A DNA stretch of 64,000 nucleotides from positions 1 to 64,000 of the forward strand of contig JAQVLA010000001.1 of assembly GCA_028704385.1 (NCBI GenBank), in the 5' to 3' direction. The stretch comes from Bacteroidales bacterium. Lineage in GTDB: Bacteria; Bacteroidota; Bacteroidia; Bacteroidales; F082. Within the stretch, counting starts at the first letter, position 1. The number at the start of each line of letters is the position of its first letter. Below the pieces are notes generated by a model that did not search any database, had not been told where the DNA came from, and saw nothing but the letters and a program-made list of their open reading frames with translations. Made by a program: the position numbers and the translations under genes. Shown here in pieces: positions 26,329 through 35,496 of this stretch.

Positions 26329-29300
26329 ATGTTGATTAACAATCCAATATCAATTTTCGTTCAAACTATGCAAAACATTTTCAAGGGTTTGTTTGTGCTG
26401 GGAATGTTATTTTTGGCTGGAAATGAAGTGTATGCACAGTTTTACAATGGCTCAAATATGACCTTTGGGAAAAATCGAGTGCAATGGGACAATACTATCT
26501 GGACTTATTACCGTTACAATGATTTTGATACTTATTTTTATCTGAATGGCAACGAACTGGCACTTTATACTGCTGAATACGCCCGACAACAAATCCCTTT
26601 GCTCGAAAGAAAGCTTCAGAGTAATTTGACCGAGAAAATTCAATTTGTTATTTTTAACAGCCTGAGCGATCTAAAGCAAAGCAATATCGGGCTGGCATCT
26701 GAGCAAGAGTACAATACGGGAGGAATTACACGTATTTTGGGCACCAAAGTAATTCTTTATTTCGACGGAAATTACCAAAATTTCGAGCAACAAATCCGAA
26801 AAGGTATAGCAGAAATGCTGTTGAACCAGCTGATGTATGGCGGGAGCATCGGAGCACAAATACGTAACACGGCCATTTTCAATCTGCCCGACTGGTATAG
26901 GGAAGGTATTTTATCCTATGTTTCTGAAGATTGGAACAGCCTGATGGACGACAGACTGCGGGAAGGAATAGTTTCGGGACGTTTCAAAAAACTGAACCGT
27001 TTGAGTGGTACAGATGCCCGTGTGGCCGGAAATTCGTTATGGCGGTATATTACAGAAACCTACGGAGCTGCAGCTTTGTCTGATATTGCGCATATGACCC
27101 AGATGAGCCGCAATGTTCAACAGGGCTTTTTATATGTGACCGGGCTTAAGTTTAAGCAACTCGTCAGAAATTGGTATGCCCATTATGAAAATTTATATGG
27201 TGAGCAGCCACATAACCTGCCTTCGACGGAGTTGCCTTTGAAATACCGTACGTATCGCAGTTTTGAGAAACCCTCTTTAAGTCCGGATGGCAGATATTTG
27301 AGCTATATCACGCGCGATGAAGGAAAAATCAGGTTTTGGTTATTGGATCAGCAAAATGGCAAAAAGCGCAAACTCTTTCAAACCGGATATCGCTCAGATG
27401 TGATGCCCGACGACAGTTATCCGGTGATGAGCTGGCATCCGTTAGGAACATTATTAGCTTTTGTAACCGAATCCAAAGGGAAGCTCTGGCTGCATTTTTA
27501 CAATATGGAAGACCATACTGTAAGCTCGCGAAACATGATTACAGTTCAAAAGATTACTTCAATCGATTATGCACAAAATGGTTCCAAAATTGTGATGGCC
27601 GCTGTGCATCAGGGTAAACCCGATATTTACGTTTACGACATCCCTTCCAACACTTTTGATCAGATTACACATGATTATTTTACTGATTTGAACCCTGCTT
27701 TTGTTGATGGTGATCGAAGAATAGTTTTTAGTTCCAATCGCGATTCGGATACACTCGAATTACATGAAAGTCCCGAACCTGTTGGAGGTGATCAGTTCAG
27801 GCTGTTTGCCTATGATTATGGTCAGCGAAAACAGGTTTTGCTTCCGGTAAGCGGACCGCAGGCTGCACATGAGATTATGCCTCAGGATGTGGGTAAAGGG
27901 CGGTTTCGATTCCTGAGCGACCGCAACGGCGTGTATAATCTTTTTGAAGCGCGTTTCGACAGTGCCATCAATTTTGTTGACACCACCATTCATTACCGGT
28001 ATTTCACACATCAAAAACAGCTAACATATTATACCAGAAGTATATACGATTACAGTTTTAATCCAATCACTGGCAAAACAATTCTTCAGCTGCCCGAAGA
28101 ACAAAAAAGTAAGTTTTATAGTGTGCAGGAGCACGAACTCACTTCCGAAACAAAATCTGATTTTACAACAGGATTTGCCCGTCAGCGTGAACAAAAGTTA
28201 CAACAGGAGAAAGTAGTACAAAGTGATACCAATCAGTTTAGTCCAAAACGCTTCAGAATGCTTTACCGGCAAGTATTACCCACTGATTCGATAAGGCAGC
28301 AGGCATTACCGGCACGACAGGGAGCTTTTGGAATTGCAGGGAACAGACGGACAGACTTGCGCGATGTGGGTATGTTGATGCGATCTGAAGTTGAAGATGA
28401 ACCTCCTACACCAAAAAGACGAAATTATTACGTGGAGTATTTTTATGATGAACTGGTTACTCAGGTTGATTTTACCTATATCAACTATAGTTATCAGCCA
28501 TTTACAGGCGGTGGCTCACCCATTTACCTCAACCCTGGATTTAATGTTTTTCTGGGTGTAAATCTCACCGATTTGCTGGAGGATTACCGTTTGAGTGGAG
28601 GAGTGAGGCTTAACACCAATCTGGTGAACAACGAATATGCAGCCAGTTATAGTAATCTAAAGAAACGACTCGACAAGCACATCATCCTGCATCGTCAGGG
28701 AATTGAAGACTTTCAGAACAGTTATGTCAGTCGTACTTTTACGCACGAAGCTTTTTATATGCTTAGCTGGCCATTTAGTGAGGTGTTAAGCATCAGAGGA
28801 ACAGCTATATACAGAAATGATCAAAAGGTTTATCTGGCCACTGATCAGGTAAATCTGACGCGCTCGACAGAATATCAAAATTGGGGCGGTTTGCGCTCTG
28901 AGCTTGTGTATGATAATGCGAAACAAATTGGAATGAATTTGCATACCGGAATGCGTGGAAAGCTTTTTGCAGAATACCTTCAACTGATTGAAGGCAATGC
29001 AAGTAATTTTGTTGTTTTAGGCTTCGACTGGCGGCATTATCTGCGGCTGCATCGTAATTTTATATGGGCCAATCGCATGGCAGGAAGCACCTCTTTTGGC
29101 ACTGACAAACTCATTTATTATATGGGTGGTGTTGATAACTGGTTGATACCCAGCTTTAACCGGAATACGCCAATTGACTATGATCAAAATTATGTTTATC
29201 AAACACTGGCGACTAATATGCGGGGTTTCAATCAGAACATCAGAAACGGGAACAGCTTTGTAGTGATTAATTCAGAATTCCGTTTTCCGGTTTTTAGTTA

Positions 29301-29610
29301 TCTCTTTCAAAACCCGATCAGCTCTGATTTTGTGCGGAATTTTCAACTGATTGCCTTTGGAGATATCGGAACAGCCTGGACAGGCCTGGATCCCTATAAT
29401 CCCTCCAATTCACTATATACTTCCTATATCGAGCAATACCCGTTAAAGATTTCAGTGGAAATTCAAAAAGACCCTATTGTGGGAGGAGTGGGATTGGGGG
29501 CCCGTACCTCTTTGTTGGGTTATTTCCTTCGTGCCGATGTTGCCTGGGGAGTGGAAGATTTGAAAATTAACAAACCTGTATTTTATCTTTCTTTGAGTCT
29601 GGACTTTTAA
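26329..29610 (+). CDS. Pseudo-peptidase / beta-propeller / outer-membrane barrel protein
   Basis: 1093 residues with a signal peptide ending VYAQ near residue 37; ATG 26368 would give a tidier signal peptide and is an alternative start. Residues about 60-290 resemble a gluzincin (peptidase MA) domain: LPDWYREGILSY (186-197) is its glutamate helix, but the expected HExxH is replaced by a K-G-I-A-E stretch near 158-162. Residues about 300-600 are TolB/WD40-like propeller repeats (SLSPDGRYLSYITRD, PVMSWHPLGTLLAF). Residues about 700-1093 look like a BamA/D15-type barrel ending SLSLDF. Homologues are often labelled TolB-like in this phylum. Probably an outer-membrane protein of unknown cargo. Confidence 0.8.
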   Translation: MLINNPISIFVQTMQNIFKGLFVLGMLFLAGNEVYAQFYNGSNMTFGKNRVQWDNTIWTYYRYNDFDTYFYLNGNELALYTAEYARQQIPLLERKLQSNLTEKIQFVIFNSLSDLKQSNIGLASEQEYNTGGITRILGTKVILYFDGNYQNFEQQIRKGIAEMLLNQLMYGGSIGAQIRNTAIFNLPDWYREGILSYVSEDWNSLMDDRLREGIVSGRFKKLNRLSGTDARVAGNSLWRYITETYGAAALSDIAHMTQMSRNVQQGFLYVTGLKFKQLVRNWYAHYENLYGEQPHNLPSTELPLKYRTYRSFEKPSLSPDGRYLSYITRDEGKIRFWLLDQQNGKKRKLFQTGYRSDVMPDDSYPVMSWHPLGTLLAFVTESKGKLWLHFYNMEDHTVSSRNMITVQKITSIDYAQNGSKIVMAAVHQGKPDIYVYDIPSNTFDQITHDYFTDLNPAFVDGDRRIVFSSNRDSDTLELHESPEPVGGDQFRLFAYDYGQRKQVLLPVSGPQAAHEIMPQDVGKGRFRFLSDRNGVYNLFEARFDSAINFVDTTIHYRYFTHQKQLTYYTRSIYDYSFNPITGKTILQLPEEQKSKFYSVQEHELTSETKSDFTTGFARQREQKLQQEKVVQSDTNQFSPKRFRMLYRQVLPTDSIRQQALPARQGAFGIAGNRRTDLRDVGMLMRSEVEDEPPTPKRRNYYVEYFYDELVTQVDFTYINYSYQPFTGGGSPIYLNPGFNVFLGVNLTDLLEDYRLSGGVRLNTNLVNNEYAASYSNLKKRLDKHIILHRQGIEDFQNSYVSRTFTHEAFYMLSWPFSEVLSIRGTAIYRNDQKVYLATDQVNLTRSTEYQNWGGLRSELVYDNAKQIGMNLHTGMRGKLFAEYLQLIEGNASNFVVLGFDWRHYLRLHRNFIWANRMAGSTSFGTDKLIYYMGGVDNWLIPSFNRNTPIDYDQNYVYQTLATNMRGFNQNIRNGNSFVVINSEFRFPVFSYLFQNPISSDFVRNFQLIAFGDIGTAWTGLDPYNPSNSLYTSYIEQYPLKISVEIQKDPIVGGVGLGARTSLLGYFLRADVAWGVEDLKINKPVFYLSLSLDF

Positions 29611-29620
29611 ACTTTTACAC

Positions 29621-29989
29621 ATGACAGTCTATACAGTTATTCTTCTCCTTTTGATAGGTTTGGTAGCCGGTGTTTTTAGCGGGCTTATCGGCATCGGCGG
29701 TGCCTTGATAATAATTCCTGCGCTGATATTTATCCTTCATATGGATCAGCATACCGCGCAGGGTACAAGCTTAGCCATTATGTTGCCACCAATCGGCTTG
29801 CTGGCCGCCTATAATTACTATAAGGCAGGGGCGCTCAATTTGCAGTACGCTTTAATAATTGCCGGAGCATTTTTTATTGGTGGTTATTTGGGATCAAAAT
29901 TTGCCCTGTCAATTCCACTTGATACCCTTCGAAAAATATTCGCAATTGTCTTGCTTGTAATAGCTTTGAAGATGTTGTGGGGCAAATAA
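29621..29989 (+). CDS. Half-size TSUP (TauE/SafE) membrane carrier
   Basis: 122 residues with four hydrophobic segments. GLVAGVFSGLIGIGGALIII is the TSUP repeat signature, and GGYLGSKFALSIP with LRKIFAIVLLVIALKML is its second half. Full TSUP anion (sulfite, sulfonate) carriers have two such repeats in about 250 residues; this one has a single repeat and would need to work as a dimer. Substrate unknown. It follows the large barrel gene by 10 bases, perhaps as one operon. Confidence 0.85.
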   Translation: MTVYTVILLLLIGLVAGVFSGLIGIGGALIIIPALIFILHMDQHTAQGTSLAIMLPPIGLLAAYNYYKAGALNLQYALIIAGAFFIGGYLGSKFALSIPLDTLRKIFAIVLLVIALKMLWGK

Positions 29990-30247
29990 GTTTTTCTGAA
30001 AATAGCCATGCCAAACTTTTCATTTGACGTAAGAAAATAATTAACAATTCGTGAATAATTTGCATAACATCTTGCTACTGTTAGTGTAGCTGACTTATCA
30101 ACAACCACCAGTTGAAAAAATGCCAGCCAGACCATCGAATTTTGATTGTATATTGCAAACCCTTTTCAAGTAGATGAAAAAAAACAATCTTACTTGTTTT
30201 ATAGGGGTTTAACTAATAAGATCGCACAACTCAAAGGATTTTAAAAA
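29990..30247. other. Long leader region before nrdJ, no recognised element
   Basis: 258 bases with no gene. A TAATTTGC (30056-30063) resembles a downstream promoter box but has no matching upstream box. I looked for a cobalamin riboswitch, which would suit a B12 enzyme, and for NrdR boxes and found neither. GCCAGCCAGACC near 30123 is only loosely like a B12 box. Confidence 0.4.
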
Positions 30248-32953
30248 ATGGAAAACAACCTGTTTGCTAGTGTGGAAATTACTGATAAACAAGTACAAAA
30301 AAGTGATTTCTATGAGAAAGTATTGGAGAAAAGAACCAGGCCGGAATTGCAAGCAATGGAACAAGAAACAAACATGACTGAGAATTTTTCTGAAGTACCA
30401 AATCATCTCCAAAAACCCACAACCAAATATGCACATGAGGATGTGCTAAAATGGGCGACTGAATATTTTAAAGGGGATGTGCTGGCAGCAAATGTATGGA
30501 TGAACAAGTATGCCTTAAAAGATAGCGATGGCAATATTTACGAACGCACTCCGGATGATATGCACAGGCGTCTTGCATCAGAGATCGCACGTATTGAGCA
30601 AAAATATCCAAATCCTGTAAGTGAAGAAGAAATTTATACAGTTTTAAAAGACTTTAAATATATCATTCCGCAGGGTAGCCCGATGGCAGGAATAGGAAAC
30701 AACTTTCAGGTTTCATCACTTTCCAATTGTTTTGTAATTGGCAATGAGGGAAATTCAGATTCCTATGGAGGGATAATGAAAATAGATCAGGAGCAGGTGC
30801 AACTGATGAAACGAAGGGGAGGGGTAGGCCACGACTTGTCGCATATCAGGCCAACCGGAAGTCCTGTAAAAAACAGTGCGTTGACTTCAACTGGTGTAGT
30901 GCCATTTATGGAGCGCTATTCCAATTCAACCCGCGAAGTAGCGCAGGATGGCCGTCGTGGAGCGCTGATGCTTAGCATTAGTGTAAAACATCCCGATGCA
31001 GAAAAATTTATTGATGCCAAGCTGGAGCTTGGAAAAGTGACCGGTGCCAACGTTTCGGTGCGTATCACAGATGAGTTTATGAGGGCTGTGGTTGAGGATA
31101 AACCTTTTGTTCAGCAGTACCCGATCGACGATCCCAATCCCTGGTTTAAGCGCGAAGTGGATGCTAAACGGCTTTGGGACAAGATCATTCATAACGCCTG
31201 GGCAGCAGCCGAACCCGGTGTTCTTTTCTGGGATACAATCATAAAAGAGTCAGTGCCAGATTCGTATGCTGATATAGGATTTAAAACCCTGTCGACCAAT
31301 CCCTGTGGAGAAATCCCGCTATGTGCCTACGACAGTTGCCGTTTGCTCGCTATCAACCTCTACAGCTATGTAAAGGCCCCGTTCACAACCAACTCCATTT
31401 TCGACGCAGAACTGTTTACCAAACATGCCCGTTTGGCGCAGCGAATTATGGATGATATTGTTGATCTTGAGATAGAAAAGGTTGACGCCATCCTGGCGAA
31501 GATAAAAGCAGATCCCGAAGCTGATGAAATAAAGATGGTTGAGCTAAACCTTTGGAATAACATCCGTAAAAAAGCCTTGCAGGGCCGGAGAACTGGAATT
31601 GGCATAACCGCCGAAGGGGATATGTTAGCAGCTTTGGGTGAGACTTATGGTTCACCTGATGCAATCAGTTTCTCAACAGAAGTACACAAAATGCTTGCAC
31701 TTGAAGTGTATCGCTCATCGGTTGACCTGGCTGCCGAAAGAGGAGCTTTTGAAGTATATGATAGCGAAAAGGAAGCCAATAATCCATTTATTGCACGGAT
31801 CCGCGAGAATGATCCCCAACTGTATGAGAAAATGAAGCGTGTTGGCCGGCGCAATATCGCCATGCTCACCATCGCCCCAACCGGAAGTGTAAGTATTTGT
31901 ACGCAAACAACTTCCGGTATTGAACCTGTGTTCATGGTTTCTTATAAAAGACGCCGAAAAGTTAATCCAAACGATAGAAATGCGACGGTAAATTTTGTTG
32001 ATGAAGTGGGCGATTCTTGGGAAGAATACAATGTATTTCACCCAAAATTTGAAACCTGGCTTCATGTGAACGGATTTGATGTGGAAGAGGTCAAAAATTA
32101 TCCCGACTCACAGCTTAAAGAAGTGATTAAAATGTCGCCATATTACCAGGCCACTTCAAATGACATCAACTGGGTGAGCAAGGTGAAAATGCAGGGTGAT
32201 ATTCAAAAATGGGTAGATCATTCTATCAGCGTTACCGTGAATGTGCCTCAGGACGTAGATGAAGATAAGGTGAGCGAAATTTACAAAACCGCCTGGGAAA
32301 GTGGTTGCAAGGGAATGACGATTTATCGCGATGGCTCACGCTCCGGGGTATTGATCAGTGCGGATGAGAAAAAATCGAAAGATGCAGATAATGAAGAGTT
32401 TAAGGAAACCACTGCTCCACCACGACCAAAACGACTTGAAGCTGATGTGATCCGGTTTCAGAATAATTACGAGAAATGGATTGCTGTTGTGGGCAAGTTA
32501 AACGGAAAACCTTATGAAATATTTACCGGAAAAGCCGACGACTTTTTCCTTCCTCCCTGGGTTGAAGAAGGGGTTGTGATTCGGGAAAAAATCAAAGGCG
32601 AAAAAGCGCGTTACGACTTTCAATTTACTGATAAACAAGGTTATAAAATAACTGTTGAAGGCCTGTCAAGGTCATTTGACAAAGAATATTGGAATTATGC
32701 CAAGTTGATTTCAGGTATTCTACGGCATGGTATGCCCTTACCTTACGTGATCGAACTGATTCAAAATCTTACCTTAGATGACGACAGCATTAATACCTGG
32801 AAAAATGGTGTGGTAAGAGGAATAAAAAGGTATATTCCTGACGGCACAAAAGCTGATGGCAGCACTTGTCCCGAATGTGGATCAAACGAAAGCCTGGTAT
32901 ATCAGGATGGCTGTCTGACCTGCAATTCGTGTGGATATTCAAAATGCAGTTAG
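30248..32953 (+). CDS. nrdJ: B12-dependent class II ribonucleoside-diphosphate reductase
   Basis: 901 residues. It reduces ribonucleotides to deoxyribonucleotides with adenosylcobalamin, working with or without oxygen. The 10-stranded barrel carries SSLSNCFVIGN (first redox cysteine) and NPCGEIPLCAYDSC, with radical-site Asn351, Cys353 and Glu355, and APTGSVSICTQTTSGIEPVF further on. The C-terminus ends in a zinc-ribbon CPECGS then CNSCGYSKCS, carrying the re-reducing cysteines. The first 60 residues lack an intact ATP cone. It is monocistronic behind a long leader and ahead of a two-way terminator. Confidence 0.95.
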   Translation: MENNLFASVEITDKQVQKSDFYEKVLEKRTRPELQAMEQETNMTENFSEVPNHLQKPTTKYAHEDVLKWATEYFKGDVLAANVWMNKYALKDSDGNIYERTPDDMHRRLASEIARIEQKYPNPVSEEEIYTVLKDFKYIIPQGSPMAGIGNNFQVSSLSNCFVIGNEGNSDSYGGIMKIDQEQVQLMKRRGGVGHDLSHIRPTGSPVKNSALTSTGVVPFMERYSNSTREVAQDGRRGALMLSISVKHPDAEKFIDAKLELGKVTGANVSVRITDEFMRAVVEDKPFVQQYPIDDPNPWFKREVDAKRLWDKIIHNAWAAAEPGVLFWDTIIKESVPDSYADIGFKTLSTNPCGEIPLCAYDSCRLLAINLYSYVKAPFTTNSIFDAELFTKHARLAQRIMDDIVDLEIEKVDAILAKIKADPEADEIKMVELNLWNNIRKKALQGRRTGIGITAEGDMLAALGETYGSPDAISFSTEVHKMLALEVYRSSVDLAAERGAFEVYDSEKEANNPFIARIRENDPQLYEKMKRVGRRNIAMLTIAPTGSVSICTQTTSGIEPVFMVSYKRRRKVNPNDRNATVNFVDEVGDSWEEYNVFHPKFETWLHVNGFDVEEVKNYPDSQLKEVIKMSPYYQATSNDINWVSKVKMQGDIQKWVDHSISVTVNVPQDVDEDKVSEIYKTAWESGCKGMTIYRDGSRSGVLISADEKKSKDADNEEFKETTAPPRPKRLEADVIRFQNNYEKWIAVVGKLNGKPYEIFTGKADDFFLPPWVEEGVVIREKIKGEKARYDFQFTDKQGYKITVEGLSRSFDKEYWNYAKLISGILRHGMPLPYVIELIQNLTLDDDSINTWKNGVVRGIKRYIPDGTKADGSTCPECGSNESLVYQDGCLTCNSCGYSKCS

Positions 32954-32976
32954 TAATCTGCAGACCAGATTTTTTT

Positions 32977-33017
32977 AACAAAAAAGGAGTTCATTTTTTT
33001 TGAACTCCTTTTTTGTT
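32977..33017. terminator. Bidirectional terminator between nrdJ and the repeat protein
   Basis: A perfect 17-base-pair inverted repeat (32977-32993 with 33001-33017), centred on AAAGGAGTTCA/TGAACTCCTTT with A and T tracts at opposite ends, gives a stem followed by T on either strand. It overlaps the stop of the minus-strand gene by two bases. Confidence 0.85.
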
Positions 33018-33417
33018 AAAATCGCTTTTTATGATAATCGAAGGTTTGCCTGTTGCGGAAATCACGAATTCGTTTGGCAATGACCAGAAAAATCTGAAAA
33101 TCAGATTCCTGAAAATACTCAATTGCCGGCTGATGTTCGTTCACGGCATCAGCCAGCATCACTAAAAGCGAAAATTTGTAATTGACAAGCCATTCTCGTG
33201 CTTTGGCTTGTTTGTCAATAGCTCCGTCGAGGGCTGCCAGGTGATAAAACTTATGCTGCATCAGCCAATTAAAAGCTTCTTCACTTCCTCTGACAGCACT
33301 GCTCAGAGCAGCCAGTTCTGGATAGCCATTCGTGAGCAGCCAATTGAAAAACTGTTCTTTTTCTTCGTTAAAGGTTTCAGAAAAGGCCAATAATATTTTT
33401 GGAGGATAACGATTCAT
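33016..33417 (-). CDS. Small protein of exact 25-residue helical repeats
   Basis: 133 residues, no family recognised. Residues 24-120 fall into four consecutive repeats with no insertions: the aromatic-Leu/Phe pair sits at 26, 51, 76 and 101, each followed by Tyr or Phe at +6, Leu/Phe/Val-rich segment at +9 to +12 and Ala-Val/Ile at +15 and +16. Each unit would form two short helices, giving a solenoid. Residues 1-17 may be a degenerate further half-unit. A helical solenoid usually binds protein. No signal peptide, so cytoplasmic. A single gene between the nrdJ terminator and the lipoprotein at 34348. Confidence 0.65.
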   Translation of the reverse strand: MNRYPPKILLAFSETFNEEKEQFFNWLLTNGYPELAALSSAVRGSEEAFNWLMQHKFYHLAALDGAIDKQAKAREWLVNYKFSLLVMLADAVNEHQPAIEYFQESDFQIFLVIAKRIRDFRNRQTFDYHKKRF

Positions 33418-33475
33418 TTATATAAGGCTAAAACTTGAAATTTTAAACCAATGCAGTAATCCCTCCATCCTATTT

Positions 33476-34348
33476 TTAGTTGATCATCATAACCAGAAAT
33501 TTGGATGAACTCCAAAAATCATCAGGATGCAAAATCCTGAGGCTGTCAATTTGTTTCTCGCTTCCTTGCAAAAACTCAAAACTTTCTTTCGGATGAATGG
33601 TGATTAACTGAGCTTTTTTACTAAAAACAGGCAAAGCTGATATCGTGCGAAGGTCTGCCTTAGTAAATAAACTTAAATCCGGTGTATGTGTAACTTTTTG
33701 GGTTTTGCCAATCCCGAGCAAACCACCTTCGCTCGTTATGATACCTTGCTCTTCAAGCATTTTTTTGGTTCCGGTGATGTAATAAACAGTATTTAACTCG
33801 TTTATTTTATCAACAATTTCGGCAGCTCTTTGCCGGCTCAGTTCCTCCATGGCTTCAAGATTTGCTTCCAGGTCCTGTATTTGAAGATTTTTACGCGACA
33901 GGTCAGCTTTAAGCTCCATCAGTTCCTGATCTTTTAGCCTGATTTGTTCACTCAGGTTTGCGATCATCTGCTCCAAATCCGAATTTTTACGTCCGCTAGT
34001 GTTTAGCTGACTTCTCAACTTATCCACAATTTGTTTGTTTTTGAGTAAGAGCTGATAAATGGCATCAATATCTCTGTTGATATTATCTTCATTAGCTTTT
34101 CTGGCTTCCGGATTATCGGTCTGGTCCGAGATGATTTTTTCCATCTGTTTGATCGAGTCCAAATTGGCTTGTATGGCATTGAAACTGCGTACATACTCCA
34201 TTGCAAAGGCATCCTTGGATTCGCCAACGGCTTTCAAGCTGTCGGCAGTAAAGGTTAAATGTTCGATTTCTTTTTTGTATTTTTCTGTACAACTGCTGAA
34301 ATAAATCAGTCCTGACAGAATCATCAGAAAAAACATTAAGCGTTTCAT
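33476..34348 (-). CDS. Coiled-coil lipoprotein
   Basis: 290 residues. An upstream in-frame start at 34402 is possible, but ATG 34348 has a good ribosome-binding site (AAAGGAG, 7 bases before) and opens a lipoprotein signal MKRLMFFLMILSGLIYFSSC (Cys20). Residues about 30-180 are a continuous coiled coil (QLNTSGRKNSDLEQMIANLS, IRLKDQELMELKADLSRKNL). The rest is a small globular end with YYITGTKKMLEEQGI. Proteins of this layout occur widely in the phylum without known function. It probably links or spaces in the periplasm. Confidence 0.75.
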   Translation of the reverse strand: MKRLMFFLMILSGLIYFSSCTEKYKKEIEHLTFTADSLKAVGESKDAFAMEYVRSFNAIQANLDSIKQMEKIISDQTDNPEARKANEDNINRDIDAIYQLLLKNKQIVDKLRSQLNTSGRKNSDLEQMIANLSEQIRLKDQELMELKADLSRKNLQIQDLEANLEAMEELSRQRAAEIVDKINELNTVYYITGTKKMLEEQGIITSEGGLLGIGKTQKVTHTPDLSLFTKADLRTISALPVFSKKAQLITIHPKESFEFLQGSEKQIDSLRILHPDDFWSSSKFLVMMIN

Positions 34349-34578
34349 AATGGTCTCCTTTTTAAAGTTTAAGACTGCAAAATTAAGTCGAAGACTAAGC
34401 ATTTTATCCTTCTATAAAAGATTTTTTTTGCTAGTTGTTCGTCTTATGAGGTTATAACGTAAAATATTGAGATAGATTGTGTTTCACTGTTGTCCGGTTT
34501 AATTCACACAAAAGTGCGCAACCGCCGGAATGATGTAGTTCCTCTGTTATAGCCAAAAAGCAAAGCAGTAAAAACGTC

Positions 34579-35496
34579 TCAGAGAAATATGAAATCGAGA
34601 TTATTTTTGTTTAAAAAGTTTTTTGTTTCTTCCGGCGATTGCGTAAAACCCAACAGGTAACCTCCACCACCTGAACCACATATTTTTACCTCAAAGGGTT
34701 TTGTGCTATCTTTTTGAAAAAGAAATTTATACGAATCAGGAATCATTTTCGAAAATAAGTCAGTTTGCAAAGTTGAGATTTCAGAAAGATGATCCATCAA
34801 CAAGTCGTAGCGCTGATTCAGAAAATCATTAATAACCAAATTCAGGGTGGGAATATAGGATTGTGACAGTTTTTTAAAGAAGGAATATTGATGCAACATC
34901 GTTCTGAAATGCGAAACTAAATATCCGGTTGATGAACTGAGTTGGGTATCAATCAGAAAAACACTTAATTGGGAATCAGCAGAAGGTTCAATTAAAAGCT
35001 TAAGAGTTGCGGGAATTCCATTTTGATCAATAACAATTGCTTTATTCAAATAGCAACACAGTGGATCAATTCCGGAGCTGTTTCCATGAAAAGCCGACTC
35101 GATAAGGGCCAGATTTTGTTTGAGCCTCGTAATATCAGTTTCATCCTGCATTTTGTAACGATCGTAAGTGGCAGCAACAAGTGCTCCTGAGCTGCCAACC
35201 CCATATTGTTGTGGGATTGATGACTGAAAGAGTAAGCCATTATGCAAATCTTTTTCAAAGGATTGCAGATCTAAAATTGTTGAAAGTGCCGGTGTGGATT
35301 TCAGATATTGTAAAAAACTAAATAGTTGATTGCCGGATTTATGATTGTAATTTGTGTCGTTGATTTCTTTGCCGGAGAAAACCCAGTTTCCGCTTACCTT
35401 TTTGAATGGCACTACCAATGCCCCCGAACCACAGATGATACTGTATTCACCAAATAGCATTATTTTTCCGTGAAATGATTTCCCCTTACTTATCAT
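34579..35496 (-). CDS. Mevalonate kinase-like GHMP kinase
   Basis: 305 residues. GHMP-kinase motif 1 is the start IMLFGEYSII, motif 2 is QQYGVGSSGALVAATYD (P-S-S-x-G-type ATP loop), motif 3 is ICGSGGGGYLLG. GNSSGIDPLCCYLNK is the usual mevalonate kinase active-site stretch with the catalytic Asp. The enzyme phosphorylates mevalonate. It is the last gene of a four-gene mevalonate operon and overlaps the decarboxylase stop by ATGA. Because three related GHMP genes are adjacent, the exact substrate of each should be read with care. Confidence 0.85.
   Translation of the reverse strand: MISKGKSFHGKIMLFGEYSIICGSGALVVPFKKVSGNWVFSGKEINDTNYNHKSGNQLFSFLQYLKSTPALSTILDLQSFEKDLHNGLLFQSSIPQQYGVGSSGALVAATYDRYKMQDETDITRLKQNLALIESAFHGNSSGIDPLCCYLNKAIVIDQNGIPATLKLLIEPSADSQLSVFLIDTQLSSSTGYLVSHFRTMLHQYSFFKKLSQSYIPTLNLVINDFLNQRYDLLMDHLSEISTLQTDLFSKMIPDSYKFLFQKDSTKPFEVKICGSGGGGYLLGFTQSPEETKNFLNKNNLDFIFL

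Noticed and set aside
30110-30140. GCCAGCCAGACC resembling the B12 box of cobalamin riboswitches before nrdJ
   Set aside because: The rest of the aptamer core (the GCCACTG and GCAACTG-type blocks) is missing and the spacing within the box is off by one.
29990-30247. NrdR boxes in front of nrdJ
   Set aside because: No ACACwATATATwGTGT-like pair occurs in the leader.
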